Below are positions 8,497 to 16,592 of a stretch of 32,405 nucleotides of DNA, piece after piece; position 1 is the stretch's first letter, and each line of letters begins with the position of its first letter. Origin of the DNA: an uncultured Clostridium sp. (GTDB lineage Bacteria; Bacillota; Clostridia; TANB77; CAG-508); assembly GCA_946565805.1 (NCBI GenBank), contig CAMNWO010000019.1, positions 1-32,405 of the forward strand. The letters are read 5' to 3'. Below the pieces are notes generated by a model. That model was not told the DNA's origin, did not search any database, and saw only the letters and a program-made list of their open reading frames with translations. The position numbers were made by a program, and so were the translations under genes.

Positions 8497-9252
8497 TATT
8501 TCTGGCTCTTTTTCTGTAATTAAAATTGTATTTTCATAATGAGCTGATAAACTACCATCTTCTGTGATAATTGTCCACCCATCATCTAGTTCTAAAATAT
8601 TAGGTTTTCCTGCTATTACCATCGGCTCTATTGCTAGTGTCATACCTGGTTCTAGACGTATTCCTCTTCCTGCTTTTCCATAGTTAGGAATTCCTGGATC
8701 CTCATGCATCTCTTTTCCAATCCCATGTCCTTGAAACTCTTTTATTACAGAATATCCTTGTGAATGGACATATTCCCCAATCGCATGACATACATCTCCA
8801 ATTCGATTTCCTGCTTTAGCATATTTTATTCCTTCAAAAAAGGCTTGTTTCGTTACTTTTACTAATTGCTCTGCATTTTTAGAAACTTTTCCTACTAAAA
8901 AAGTTCTTGCCGCATCACCGTTGTATCCATTCTTTAATGCTACTGTATCAATACTTACAATATCACCTTCTTGAATTATTTTATTTTTAGATGGAATACC
9001 ATGAATTATTTCATCGTTAATAGATACACAAATAGAAGCAGGGAAAGGAGGTACTCCTCTAATTCCAATGTCATATCCTTTTTGCGCTGGGATTGCTCCT
9101 AAACTTCTCATTTTTCTTTCCGCTATTTGGTCTAGCTCCCAAGTTGTCATTCCTGGTTTTATTTTCTGTTCTAGTTCTTCGTAAACTTTTGCAACTACTT
9201 TGCATACTTCTTTCATGGACTCAATTTCTTTTTTTGACTTGATTGTCACCAC
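8482..9252 (-). CDS. map: Methionine aminopeptidase, type I
   Basis: Removes the initiator Met from nascent proteins; dinuclear metallo-pitta-bread enzyme, 256 residues. Visible are DTVALKNGYNGDAARTF (two metal-binding Asp), the catalytic His region KEFQGHGIGKEMHEDPG, EPGMTLAIEPM (Glu ligand) and the final Glu in AHYENTILIT. The start is GTG at 9252 or the adjacent GTG at 9249; AAAGGAGA is about ten bases before the first. adk-map-infA is the classic order. Its last four codons carry the -35 of the next promoter. Confidence 0.96.
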   Translation of the reverse strand: MVTIKSKKEIESMKEVCKVVAKVYEELEQKIKPGMTTWELDQIAERKMRSLGAIPAQKGYDIGIRGVPPFPASICVSINDEIIHGIPSKNKIIQEGDIVSIDTVALKNGYNGDAARTFLVGKVSKNAEQLVKVTKQAFFEGIKYAKAGNRIGDVCHAIGEYVHSQGYSVIKEFQGHGIGKEMHEDPGIPNYGKAGRGIRLEPGMTLAIEPMVIAGKPNILELDDGWTIITEDGSLSAHYENTILITEKEPEILTML

Positions 9253-9284
9253 TTTTAATCGTCTCCTTTATTTTTTAGAGTTCA

Positions 9285-9953
9285 TTAATCCCTCTTGATA
9301 TCTTTTATGATGTCTTGTGCTACATCTTTTCCCATTCTATTAATTGAAGTACTTACCATTTCTGTTCTTAATACGCCTTTTTCTTTATAATATTCTACTA
9401 ATGGACTTGTTTTTTCTTCATAAATTTCTAATCTTCTGTTAATTGCTTCTGCATTTGAATCATCGTCTCTTTGTTTTAGTTTTGATCCACATTTATCACA
9501 AATTCCTTCTACCTTTGGTGGATTTAATTTTATATTATAAGTTGCTTTACATTCTTGATTACTACATACTCTTCTCGTTAACATTCTATCAATTAGTTCT
9601 TCTTTTGGTGTTGATAGATTAATCACTAAATCCACTTTTTTTCCTAAATCAGCTAAAATTTCATCTAGTTTTTCTGCCTGTGCAGTTGTTCTTGGAAATC
9701 CGTCTAAAATGCTACCTTCTTGGGCATCCTCTTGATTTAGTCTCTCTACTACCATTGGTACAGTTATTTCATCTGGTACTAATTCTCCCCTTGACATATA
9801 TTTATCTGCTTCAATTCCTAATTCTGTTTGTTCACTAATATTTTTTCTAAAAATATCTCCTGTTGATATTTGTGGATATCCAGTTTGTTCACTGATAATC
9901 CCTGCAATGGTTCCTTTTCCAGTTCCTTGTGCTCCTAACATGATTATTACCAT
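9285..9953 (-). CDS. adk: Adenylate kinase, zinc-LID form
   Basis: Converts ATP + AMP to 2 ADP. 222 residues from ATG 9953. P-loop GAQGTGKGT near residue 7, NMP-binding DIFRKNISEQTELG, LDGFPRTTAQAE, and a long LID domain with four Cys (CSNQEC ... CDKCG) as in zinc-binding Gram-positive enzymes; RRLEIYEEKTSPL follows. An upstream in-frame ATG (10028) is rejected because the intervening 25 residues match no adenylate kinase and AAGGAGAG sits directly before 9953. Normally follows secY directly; here a separate gene and repeats intervene and adk appears to have its own promoter. Confidence 0.97.
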   Translation of the reverse strand: MVIIMLGAQGTGKGTIAGIISEQTGYPQISTGDIFRKNISEQTELGIEADKYMSRGELVPDEITVPMVVERLNQEDAQEGSILDGFPRTTAQAEKLDEILADLGKKVDLVINLSTPKEELIDRMLTRRVCSNQECKATYNIKLNPPKVEGICDKCGSKLKQRDDDSNAEAINRRLEIYEEKTSPLVEYYKEKGVLRTEMVSTSINRMGKDVAQDIIKDIKRD

Positions 9954-9990
9954 AACAAATCTCTCCTTATCTCTATTTTTTACATGGTAT

Positions 9991-10019
9991 ATTGTACTAT
10001 AAAAACTAAAAAAGAGCAA
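9991..10019 (-). promoter_or_regulatory. Possible adk promoter
   Basis: Minus-strand -10 TACAAT (9991-9996) with a 17-base spacer to TTGCTC (10014-10019), which matches only the TTG of the -35 consensus. It overlaps the descending arm of the terminator at 10013-10095, so transcription would restart exactly where upstream transcription stops. It is moderate evidence but fits the interrupted secY-adk linkage. Confidence 0.45.
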
Positions 10020-10095
10020 GTTTTTCATCCTTTATTTTTGAGACAATGGGGACAGGTCTTAACTGTCTCATTTTTTCTTAAATAAAACAAGCTCT
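10013..10095 (-). terminator. Intrinsic terminator with a repeat unit inside its loop
   Basis: On the minus strand AGAGCTTGTTTT (10095-10084) pairs with AAAACTTGCTCT (10024-10013) at 10 of 12 positions (a TT/TT internal mismatch) and is followed directly by TTTTTT. The loop is 59 bases and contains a Family A repeat unit (10040-10072). It would end transcription from the gene at 10174-10809. Confidence 0.65.
10040..10072. repeat. Family A dispersed inverted repeat, single unit
   Basis: GAGACA ... TGTCTCATT arms around GGGGACAGGTCTTAA, in the opposite orientation to the copy at 10111. It lies within the loop of the terminator stem at 10013-10095. The two copies flank about 38 bases of AT-rich sequence. 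Confidence 0.8.
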
Positions 10096-10110
10096 ATTAA
10101 AATATAAAAA

Positions 10111-10175
10111 AATGAGACAGTTAAGACCTGTCCCCCATTTGTCTCAAAAATAGGTCTGTGCCTCTATGTCTCATT
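10111..10175. repeat. Family A dispersed inverted repeat, double unit
   Basis: AATGAGACA ... TGTCTCATT outer arms, two inner cores, same layout as the copy at 1-71. It ends at the TAA stop codon of the gene at 10174-10809, overlapping its last base or two. It is part of a block of repeats that separates this gene from adk. Confidence 0.85.
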
Positions 10176-10809
10176 ATTTATACAATTGTTCCATATATTT
10201 TTTTAAACTACTATCTACTTTATATGTTGTTTTATCACTTTCATCTTCCTTTGTCCAAATCATCATGAGATTAGCATCTGCATCGAGATCAGACACGGTA
10301 ATTACTGTTTTATTACCTTGTTTATCATAAATATGTGCCATAGGAGGTAATTCTGTAAAACCACTAGCTCCAAAATCCTCTTCTAATTTTTCATATAATT
10401 TACTATTATTTACCTTTGCTAAAAATTCTTCTAGTATTTTCTCATTAGTTATTTTCTTTGGTTCTTTATAGGTAAGCCCTTCTAAACTTTCTATATCTTC
10501 TACCATTATCTCAATATAATCAACATTTGAAATCAATTCATTTTCTGCTTTCTTGTCTTCTTTTTTCTGTTCCTTTTTATTTTCTTCATCTTCTTTTGTT
10601 TGTGAGATTGTAGTTGATATTGAATTAATTGTATTCTCTAATTTCTCTACTTGTTCTTCCAGTTCATCTACTTTTTGGTCTGAAATTTTCTTTGCTTCTG
10701 CTACTTTATAAATATAATAGCTCATAACTGCTATAATCATAAAAGCAATTATAATAATAACTGTTGAAAGACCTATTTTTAGTACCTTCTTTTCCTTTTT
10801 TTCTTCCAT
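10174..10809 (-). CDS. Single-pass membrane protein with coiled coil, unknown function
   Basis: I do not recognise the family. From ATG 10809 (preceded by AAGAGGAGAG) it has 211 residues: a Lys/Glu-rich cytoplasmic start, one transmembrane segment (about residues 10-35, VLKIGLSTVIIIIAFMII), a coiled coil (about 45-95, KVDELEEQVEKLENTINSI), a Lys/Glu linker, then an exported domain from about residue 95 with DYIEIMVEDIESL and a C-terminal YKVDSSLKKYMEQLYK. The upstream in-frame ATG at 10914 lies beyond the promoter and is rejected. It has its own promoter, its own terminator and Family A repeats on both sides, and it splits secY from adk, which are usually adjacent. This suggests a late insertion. 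Confidence 0.75.
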   Translation of the reverse strand: MEEKKEKKVLKIGLSTVIIIIAFMIIAVMSYYIYKVAEAKKISDQKVDELEEQVEKLENTINSISTTISQTKEDEENKKEQKKEDKKAENELISNVDYIEIMVEDIESLEGLTYKEPKKITNEKILEEFLAKVNNSKLYEKLEEDFGASGFTELPPMAHIYDKQGNKTVITVSDLDADANLMMIWTKEDESDKTTYKVDSSLKKYMEQLYK

Positions 10810-10837
10810 CTTTTCACTCTCCTCTTTTGTTTTCTTA

Positions 10838-10866
10838 ATTTTATATAAATCATAAAATTTTGTCAA
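10838..10866 (-). promoter_or_regulatory. Sigma-A promoter of the inserted membrane protein gene
   Basis: Minus-strand TTGACA (10861-10866), 17 bases, TAAAAT (10838-10843), 29 bases before the chosen ATG: 11 of 12 consensus bases. This supports both independent expression and the start at 10809. An imperfect inverted repeat (CCGC-GAAAATTG ... CAATTTTC-T-GCGG, 10895-10924) lies just upstream of the -35 and could be an operator or remnant hairpin. Confidence 0.7.
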
Positions 10867-10973
10867 GCTTTTTAAATGAAACGTAATTGTTCGCCCGCGA
10901 AAATTGCAAATCAATTTTCTGCGGAATGTGTCTTCTTGAATAATAAGAAAGAATTTCTTCTATTTAATAAAAA

Positions 10974-11008
10974 AATGAGACAAATGAGGACTGTCCCCAC
11001 TGTCTCAT
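10974..11008. repeat. Family A dispersed inverted repeat, single unit
   Basis: AATGAGACA ... ACTGTCTCAT around AGGACTGTCCCC, nearly identical to 4625-4660. It begins three bases after the secY stop codon (minus strand), in the position expected for a 3' hairpin or terminator. Confidence 0.85.
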
Positions 11009-11011
11009 ATT

Positions 11012-12331
11012 TTATTCTAAGAATCCTTTATAGTGTCTCATCGCTAATTGAGATTCTAACTGTTGTACAGTTTCTAAAGCAACACCTACAACGATTAAGA
11101 TTGATGTACCACCAAATGCAATATTTAGGTTGGTAAATCTTAATAACATTGGTAGAATTGCAATGATAGATAAGAATATTCCTCCAAACATTGTTAATTT
11201 AGATATAATAGAAGATAAATATTCTGTTGTTGGTTTACCAGCTCTAATTCCTGGTATAAATCCACCATTTTTCTTAATATTATTAGATACTTCTGCTGGA
11301 TTAAAAGTAGCATAAGTATAGAAAAATGTAAATCCTACGATTAATAGTAAATATACGATGGCATTAGCAATAGAATAACCAATTCCTACATCTGATGTAG
11401 AAGTAGCAATTGAGAAATTATATAATCCTGCTAAAAATCCTGTATGATTTGCTATATCTGGTACAAAAATTTGAATAATCATAGCTGGGAATGTCATAAA
11501 AGATGACGCAAAGATAACCGGCATTACACCTGCCATAGCAAGTTTTAATGGTATATGTGTACTTTGTGCTCCTACCATTTTTCTTCCCACTACTTTTTTA
11601 GAGTATTGTACAGGCACTCTTCTTTCTGCTTGTTGTACAAATACAACTCCTGCAACTAGAATTAATGCTCCAATTACGATACCAATTGCTGTTAACAATC
11701 CTACTGTACTAAATCCTGCCTCTGTTACCATTAGATTCCATAAAGTTGTTATCCCACTTGGTAATCTTGAGATAATACCAATAAAAATTAATAATGAAAT
11801 TCCATTTCCTATTCCTTTATTAGTAATTTGATCTCCTAACCACATAAGGATAGATGTACCAGCTACAAGACCTGTTACTACTAATGCTCCTGTTAAGAAT
11901 TCTTGATTTACAAACACACCAGAAGCTTTGTATGATAGATATACTCCTATTGCTTCTACTAACGCTAACACTAATGTTAACATTTTGGTGTATTTATTTA
12001 TTTTTTGTCTTCCTTCTTCTCCACCTTCTTTTGTTAGTTTTTCTAAAGATGGAATAATCATTGCTAATAATTGGATAACAATAGAAGCTGTTATGTATGG
12101 GCTAATTGACATAGCAAAAACAGAAAATCTTGAAAAAGCCCCACCGGAAATCATATCAATTAATCCTGCAAATCCATTTGTTTGACCCATTGCTTCGTTT
12201 AGTGCTATACTATTTACTCCTGGTACTGTAATATAGCATCCCAATCTAAATATAACAATTAATACTAATGTATATAATAATCTTTTCCTTACATCAGGTG
12301 TTGAAATAGCGTTTTTGATTGTTTTAAACAC
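11012..12331 (-). CDS. secY: Protein translocase subunit SecY
   Basis: Core channel of the Sec translocon, 439 residues with ten predicted membrane helices. MFKTIKNAISTPDVRKRLLYT start, then DMISGGAFSRFSVFAMSI (plug region), QQAERRVPVQYSKK (ribosome-binding loop), FTFFYTYATFNPAEVSNN, and the C-terminal LESQLAMRHYKGFLE. The start is GTG at 12331, directly after the rplO TAA, with GAGGTGA inside the rplO end: tight translational coupling. The ordinary secY-adk-map-infA order is broken just downstream by a foreign-looking gene and repeats. Confidence 0.98.
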   Translation of the reverse strand: MFKTIKNAISTPDVRKRLLYTLVLIVIFRLGCYITVPGVNSIALNEAMGQTNGFAGLIDMISGGAFSRFSVFAMSISPYITASIVIQLLAMIIPSLEKLTKEGGEEGRQKINKYTKMLTLVLALVEAIGVYLSYKASGVFVNQEFLTGALVVTGLVAGTSILMWLGDQITNKGIGNGISLLIFIGIISRLPSGITTLWNLMVTEAGFSTVGLLTAIGIVIGALILVAGVVFVQQAERRVPVQYSKKVVGRKMVGAQSTHIPLKLAMAGVMPVIFASSFMTFPAMIIQIFVPDIANHTGFLAGLYNFSIATSTSDVGIGYSIANAIVYLLLIVGFTFFYTYATFNPAEVSNNIKKNGGFIPGIRAGKPTTEYLSSIISKLTMFGGIFLSIIAILPMLLRFTNLNIAFGGTSILIVVGVALETVQQLESQLAMRHYKGFLE

Positions 12332-12766
12332 TTAAATCACCTCGGTCTTTCCGCCTAAAGCTTCGATTTCTTCTTTTGCTTTTGCTGTAAATCTTTTTGC
12401 TTTAACGTTTAGTTTTTTCTCTAATTTTCCAGTTGCTAAAACTACGATTCCATCATTTATTTTTCCAATGATACCTTCTTCTAATAGGCTTTCTGCTGTA
12501 ACATCAGTAGCTTTAGATTTGCTTAACATTTTTAAAGTTACTTCTGTATATGTTTTAGCATGAATATTGGTGAATCCTCTTTTTGGTAAACGTCTGTATA
12601 ATGGTGTTTGACCACCTTCGAAACCACGTCTTACTCCTCCACCACTTCTTGCTTTTTGACCTTTATGTCCTCTTCCTGATGTTTTTCCATTTCCAGAAGA
12701 CATTCCACGTCCTACTCTATTTCTTTTTACTTTTTTTACAGCTGGTTTTAATTCATCTAGTTTCAT
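12332..12766 (-). CDS. rplO: 50S ribosomal protein L15
   Basis: uL15, 144 residues. [21 protein letters not shown] start, the Gly/Arg-rich RNA-binding tail [15 protein letters not shown] and [15 protein letters not shown], and the globular end [11 protein letters not shown] at 12766 follows AAAGGAGGTGCG; the ATG-like upstream extension to 12808 reads through a hairpin and is rejected. It directly follows rpsE: the rpmD (L30) gene normally found between the two is missing, the 85-base gap holding only a hairpin. Confidence 0.97.
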   Translation of the reverse strand: MKLDELKPAVKKVKRNRVGRGMSSGNGKTSGRGHKGQKARSGGGVRRGFEGGQTPLYRRLPKRGFTNIHAKTYTEVTLKMLSKSKATDVTAESLLEEGIIGKINDGIVVLATGKLEKKLNVKAKRFTAKAKEEIEALGGKTEVI

Positions 12767-12797
12767 TTTGTACTTCGCACCTCCTTTTTTTATTGAC

Positions 12798-12831
12798 AGG
12801 GAACACATCTCTTAAAATATGTGATTACCCT
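12798..12831 (-). repeat. Hairpin in the rpsE-rplO gap
   Basis: AGGGAACACAT and ATGTGATTACCCT pair with one bulge around an AT-rich loop. The preceding TTGACAGGGA matches the left end of the larger hairpins at 16885 and 18669 (GTCAGGGGACA, GACAGGGGACA), so it may be a short Family C member. It occupies the space where rpmD would be. Confidence 0.55.
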
Positions 12832-12851
12832 TAATTTGCGATACCTTTATC

Positions 12852-13337
12852 TTATAAAATTTCTTCTACTTTTTTACCTCTTTTTTTAGCTACTTGTTCT
12901 ACTGTTTGCATAGCTTTTAAACCTTCGATTGTAGCATGAACAACGTTTCTTGGATTGTTAGTTCCAATAACTTTTGTTCTTATGTTTTTGTATCCTGCTA
13001 ATTCCATTACTGGTCTTACGCTACCTCCAGCTATAATACCTGTACCAACAGCAGCTGGTTTTAACATAACTTTTGCACTTCCGAAAGTTCCAACATATTC
13101 ATGAGGTACTGTTGTATCAACAATTGGTACTTCTACTAAGTTCTTTTTAGCTTCTTGAATTGCTTTTCTAATAGCTTCTGGAACTTCTGCTGCTTTACCA
13201 TTTCCAACACCTACATGACCGTTTTCGTCACCTACTACAACTACTGCACTAAATCTAAAAGTTCTACCACCTTTAACAACTTTAGCAACTCTGTTGATAG
13301 CAACAACTTTTTCTTTTAATTCATTTTTTTCTTCCAT
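12852..13337 (-). CDS. rpsE: 30S ribosomal protein S5
   Basis: uS5, a decoding-fidelity protein at the mRNA entry, 161 residues. [19 protein letters not shown] (residues 10-28), [38 protein letters not shown] and [16 protein letters not shown] are typical of the double-stranded RNA-binding and C-terminal domains. ATG at 13337, GAGGAT upstream. Between rplR and rplO. Confidence 0.98.
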   Translation of the reverse strand: MEEKNELKEKVVAINRVAKVVKGGRTFRFSAVVVVGDENGHVGVGNGKAAEVPEAIRKAIQEAKKNLVEVPIVDTTVPHEYVGTFGSAKVMLKPAAVGTGIIAGGSVRPVMELAGYKNIRTKVIGTNNPRNVVHATIEGLKAMQTVEQVAKKRGKKVEEIL

Positions 13338-13364
13338 AGGGTTTTGTTAATCCTCCTTCTTCTC

Positions 13365-13724
13365 TTAAAATTTAAGTCCGCCTTCTCTTGCAGCTTCTGC
13401 TAATTCTTTAACAACTCCGTGATAAATGTATCCACCACGATCGAAAACTACTGTTTCAATTTTTTTGTCAGCTGCTTTTTTAGCAATTAAAGTTCCTAAT
13501 TCTTTAGCAGCTTCTTTATTAGCATGTTTTGTTTTGATTTCTTTATCTAATGTTGATGCTGATACTAATGTTGTAGCTGTAACATCATCGATAATTTGCA
13601 CATATAAATTTGTATTACTTCTATATATACATAATCTTGGTCTCTCTGCTGTTCCAGATATTTTTCTTCTAACACGAATGTGTCTTCTGGTTCTTTCCAT
13701 TTTTCTATCTGTTTTCTTAACCAT
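13365..13724 (-). CDS. rplR: 50S ribosomal protein L18
   Basis: uL18, binds 5S rRNA with L5. 119 residues: basic N-terminal arm [19 protein letters not shown], then [18 protein letters not shown] and [19 protein letters not shown], ending REGGLKF. ATG at 13724, AAAGGAG upstream. Ordinary position between rplF and rpsE. Confidence 0.98.
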   Translation of the reverse strand: MVKKTDRKMERTRRHIRVRRKISGTAERPRLCIYRSNTNLYVQIIDDVTATTLVSASTLDKEIKTKHANKEAAKELGTLIAKKAADKKIETVVFDRGGYIYHGVVKELAEAAREGGLKF

Positions 13725-13791
13725 TTTCTTACTCCTTTCTAAAAATTGAGTTTCTATTTTTCAAATTTATTGCTTTCAATTAAAATTATTT

Positions 13792-14328
13792 TTATTTACC
13801 AGTTTTACCTTCTTTACGTCTAATAACTTCTTCAGCATATTTGATACCTTTACCTCTATATACTTCAGGTGGTCTTTTCATTCTAATAACGGCTGCTGTT
13901 TGCCCAACTAATTCTTTATCAATTCCGTTAACAATAATTGTATTTGGGTTTGGAACATCAAAAGCAATTCCTTCTGGTGCTTGGAAAACAACTGGATGTG
14001 AGTAACCTAAAGTTAGATTTAAATCATTCCCTTGTTTTGCTACTCTGTATCCAACACCATTAATTTGTAATTCTCTACTATAACCACTAGTTACACCAAC
14101 AATCATATTGTTGATTAATGTTCTTGTTAAACCATGTAAACTTCTGTTAGCTGGTTCATTATCTTTTCTTGTTACTGTAATTATATTTTCTTCCATTTTG
14201 ACAGAAATATTTTTATGTATTTCTCTTTCTAATGTACCTTTTGGTCCTGTTACAGTAATATTTTGTCCATCCATCTTAACTTCTACTTCTGATGGTACTG
14301 TAATTGGTTTATTTCCTATTCTTGACAT
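13792..14328 (-). CDS. rplF: 50S ribosomal protein L6
   Basis: uL6, near the GTPase-associated centre, 178 residues, two related alpha/beta halves. MSRIGNKPITVPSEVEVK start; LTRTLINNMIVGVTSGYSR; C-terminal VGQTAAVIRMKRPPEVYRG and GKGIKYAEEVIRRKEGKTG. The start is ATG 14328, supported by AAAAGGAGGGAAAA; the frame upstream to 14367 reads into a Family B repeat and is not coding. Confidence 0.97.
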   Translation of the reverse strand: MSRIGNKPITVPSEVEVKMDGQNITVTGPKGTLEREIHKNISVKMEENIITVTRKDNEPANRSLHGLTRTLINNMIVGVTSGYSRELQINGVGYRVAKQGNDLNLTLGYSHPVVFQAPEGIAFDVPNPNTIIVNGIDKELVGQTAAVIRMKRPPEVYRGKGIKYAEEVIRRKEGKTGK

Positions 14329-14351
14329 ACTAGGTTTTCCCTCCTTTTTTA

Positions 14352-14424
14352 ATGATTGCAATCTCATTTCTCTTAGATTGCATAAGTTATCTCTAGCTCG
14401 CTTTGCTTGGCACAGCTAACTTAA
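14352..14424 (-). repeat. Family B intergenic element (rpsH-rplF)
   Basis: Two stem-loops in tandem on the transcript: TTAAGTTAGC ... GATAACTTA, then GCAATCT ... AGATTGCA. It begins directly after the rpsH TAA. Same layout and sequence as the copies at 15139, 16141 and 19059. Confidence 0.8.
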
Positions 14425-14823
14425 TTACCATACATAAGCTAATACTTCTCCACCAATTCCTAATTCTCTTGCTTCTTTATCAGTTTTTAATCCTTTTGAT
14501 GTAGAAATAATGGCAATTCCTAATCCATTTAATACTCTTGGTAATTCTTCTTTAGATGCATACACTCTTAATCCTGGTTTACTAATTCTTTTTAACCCGT
14601 CGATTACTCGAGTTCCTTTTTCATCATATTTTAAAGTAACTCTAATAATCCCCTGTGTATCATCTTTGATTTCTTCAAAAGATTTAATATATCCTTCTTT
14701 GAATAAAATTTCAGCAATTCCTAGTTTCATGTTAGAAGCTGGAATATCAACTGTTTTATGTTTTGAACTATTTGCATTTCTAATTCTTGTTAACATATCT
14801 GCTATTGGATCTGTAATGTTCAT
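14425..14823 (-). CDS. rpsH: 30S ribosomal protein S8
   Basis: uS8, a primary 16S rRNA binder and spc-operon regulator in E. coli. 132 residues: [20 protein letters not shown] start, KFDE-type middle, and the C-terminal motif [18 protein letters not shown] ending LAYVW. ATG at 14823, AGGAGGTAAG upstream. Its stop codon abuts a Family B repeat. Confidence 0.98.
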   Translation of the reverse strand: MNITDPIADMLTRIRNANSSKHKTVDIPASNMKLGIAEILFKEGYIKSFEEIKDDTQGIIRVTLKYDEKGTRVIDGLKRISKPGLRVYASKEELPRVLNGLGIAIISTSKGLKTDKEARELGIGGEVLAYVW

Positions 14824-14929
14824 TAATTACTTACCTCCTTTTCTTCTTTTTTTGCAAGGGTTTTGTTTTCCCTTTTTTATTCTCATTTTACCTCTCATCT
14901 AGCAAAAGGCACTTTCTTTTAATCGATTT

Positions 14930-15115
14930 TTACCAGCTAGCCTTCTTAACTCCTGGAATCTCTCCCTTATGAGCTAACTCTCTAAAGCAAACACGGCAAA
15001 TACCATATTTTCTAATATAGCTATGAGGTCTTCCACATAATTTACATCTATTATATTCTCTAGTGCTATATTTTTGTGGTCTAGCTTGTTTAATTTTCAT
15101 TGACTTTTTAGCCAT
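14930..15115 (-). CDS. rpsZ: 30S ribosomal protein S14, zinc-binding type Z
   Basis: uS14 of the small-subunit head, short 61-residue zinc form typical of Gram-positives. [19 protein letters not shown], then [21 protein letters not shown] with the four zinc-binding Cys, and the end [12 protein letters not shown]. The start is ATG 15115 after AAAGGAGTTAG; the frame runs further upstream only through the Family B repeat. Often named rpsN in databases. Confidence 0.97.
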   Translation of the reverse strand: MAKKSMKIKQARPQKYSTREYNRCKLCGRPHSYIRKYGICRVCFRELAHKGEIPGVKKASW

Positions 15116-15138
15116 AGTATTACTAACTCCTTTCTTAA

Positions 15139-15208
15139 GGTCCACAATCTCGTTTCTCTCGATTGCGTAAGTCATCCGTATTGCACTTCGTTTAAACGGC
15201 TGACTTAA
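15139..15208 (-). repeat. Family B intergenic element (rplE-rpsZ), overlapping the rplE end
   Basis: Same two-hairpin element as at 14352: TTTAAGTCAGC ... GATGACTTA followed by GCAATCGA ... GAGATTGTGGACC. Here the first arm is translated: it supplies the last codons of L5 (KSAV) before the TAA at 15192-15194. Confidence 0.8.
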
Positions 15209-15737
15209 ACGGCATACCTAACGCTTCTAACAACGCTTTAGATTCTTCGTCTGTTGTTGCAGTTGTTACGAATATAATATCCATACCTCTTAATTTATCA
15301 ACTTTATCGTATTCAATTTCAGGGAATATTAATTGTTCTTTGATACCCATAGAGTAGTTTCCTCTACCGTCAAAAGAGTTAGCTGATACTCCTCTAAAAT
15401 CTCTTACTCTTGGAAGTGCTACATTGAATAATTTATAAGCAAAATCATACATTTTGTCTGATCTTAATGTTACTTTACATCCAATGTTTACACCTTCTCT
15501 TAATTTAAATGCTGCAATTGATTTTTTAGCTTTTGTAATTACTGGTTTTTGACCTGTAATTTGCATTAAATCGTTCATTGCATTTTCTAATGCTTTAGGA
15601 TTTTCTTTTAAATCTCCTAATCCTATATTAATTACTATTTTATCAAGTTTTGGAACTTGCATAACTGATTTATATTCAAATTTTTTCATTAATGCTGGGA
15701 TTACTTCTTTTTCATATTGTTCTCTTAATTTTTCCAT
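15192..15737 (-). CDS. rplE: 50S ribosomal protein L5
   Basis: uL5, binds 5S rRNA and contacts the P-site tRNA elbow. 181 residues: [19 protein letters not shown], then [55 protein letters not shown] and LLEALGMPF. Typical proteins end soon after GMPF; here the frame continues KSAV, encoded by the Family B repeat. ATG at 15737, AAAGGAGGATT upstream. Confidence 0.97.
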   Translation of the reverse strand: MEKLREQYEKEVIPALMKKFEYKSVMQVPKLDKIVINIGLGDLKENPKALENAMNDLMQITGQKPVITKAKKSIAAFKLREGVNIGCKVTLRSDKMYDFAYKLFNVALPRVRDFRGVSANSFDGRGNYSMGIKEQLIFPEIEYDKVDKLRGMDIIFVTTATTDEESKALLEALGMPFKSAV

Positions 15738-15759
15738 TGTTTTCTAATCCTCCTTTCTT

Positions 15760-16068
15760 TTATTTTAATTTTGCACCGCATTTTTTACAAACACGTACTT
15801 TTTGATCTTTTTCTATGCTATATCCAACTTTTGTAGCTTTACCACATTTTGAGCATACTACATTTACTTTTGAACTTGGAATAGCACATTCTACAGCTAT
15901 TATTCCGCTTTCTTCTCCTTGTCTTCTAGCTTTAACATGTTTTTTTCTAACGTTAACGCCTTTAACAACGATTTTATCAGCTTTTGGATTAACTTCTAAT
16001 ACTTCTCCTGTTGTACCTTTATCATTTCCTGATAAAACTTGAACGTTATCTCCTTTTTTTATTCTCAT
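15760..16068 (-). CDS. rplX: 50S ribosomal protein L24 with C-terminal zinc ribbon
   Basis: uL24, an assembly initiator protein. 102 residues: MRIKKGDNVQVLSGNDKGT (KOW motif), then GVNVRKKHVKARRQGEESG and a C-terminal four-Cys ribbon (VVCSKCG ... VRVCKKCGAKLK) seen in many Clostridia but lost in Bacillus. ATG at 16068, GGAGGAAG upstream. Between rplN and rplE; a 138-base gap before it contains a Family B repeat and AT-rich sequence. Confidence 0.97.
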   Translation of the reverse strand: MRIKKGDNVQVLSGNDKGTTGEVLEVNPKADKIVVKGVNVRKKHVKARRQGEESGIIAVECAIPSSKVNVVCSKCGKATKVGYSIEKDQKVRVCKKCGAKLK

Positions 16069-16140
16069 CTTAGGAACTTCCTCCTTTTCCTTAATTTTTG
16101 CTAAATTATTTTTTTATAAAATTAATTCTGTATTTTCAAT

Positions 16141-16210
16141 GTTCACAATCTCACTTCGTTCGATTGCGTAAGTCATCTATAGTTCGCTTTGCTTCACACA
16201 GCTGACTTAA
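16141..16210 (-). repeat. Family B intergenic element (rplN-rplX)
   Basis: Two tandem stem-loops: CTTTAAGTCAGC ... GATGACTTA and GCAATCGAACG ... GTGAGATTGTGAAC. The rplN TAA (16207-16209) is within the left arm. Strong match to the copies at 15139 and 14352. Confidence 0.85.
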
Positions 16211-16575
16211 AGAACTTCTGGAGCTAAGGATAAAATCTTCATATAATCCTTTTCTCTTAACTCTCTTGCAACTGGCCCAAAGATACGAGTTCCTTTTGGA
16301 GTTCCGTCTTCTTTGATTATAACAGCTGCATTTTCATCAAATTTTATATATGAACCATCTGCTCTTCTTAATCCTTTTTTAGATCTTACGATAACAGCTT
16401 TTACAACGTCACCTTTTTTTACAACGCCACCTGGTGTTGCTGATTTAACAGAAGCAACTATAATATCTCCTATATTAGATGTTTTTCTGTATGAACCACC
16501 TAAACATCTGATACACATAATTTCTTTTGCACCTGTGTTGTCTGCTACTTTTAATCTTGATTGTTGTTGTATCAT
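16207..16575 (-). CDS. rplN: 50S ribosomal protein L14
   Basis: uL14, at the subunit interface. 122 residues, the usual length: [76 protein letters not shown] and SLAPEVL. ATG at 16575 after AAAGGAGAAACC. Stop codon lies inside a Family B repeat. Confidence 0.98.
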   Translation of the reverse strand: MIQQQSRLKVADNTGAKEIMCIRCLGGSYRKTSNIGDIIVASVKSATPGGVVKKGDVVKAVIVRSKKGLRRADGSYIKFDENAAVIIKEDGTPKGTRIFGPVARELREKDYMKILSLAPEVL

Positions 16576-16592
16576 AATATGGTTTCTCCTTT

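Noticed and set aside
9954..10028. N-terminal extension of adenylate kinase from an upstream ATG
   Set aside because: The extra 25 residues read through the promoter and terminator region, and a strong ribosome binding site precedes the ATG at 9953.
10876..11136. 86-codon open frame on the plus strand between secY and the inserted gene
   Set aside because: It runs through a repeat and the antisense of secY, with no ribosome binding site or recognisable product.
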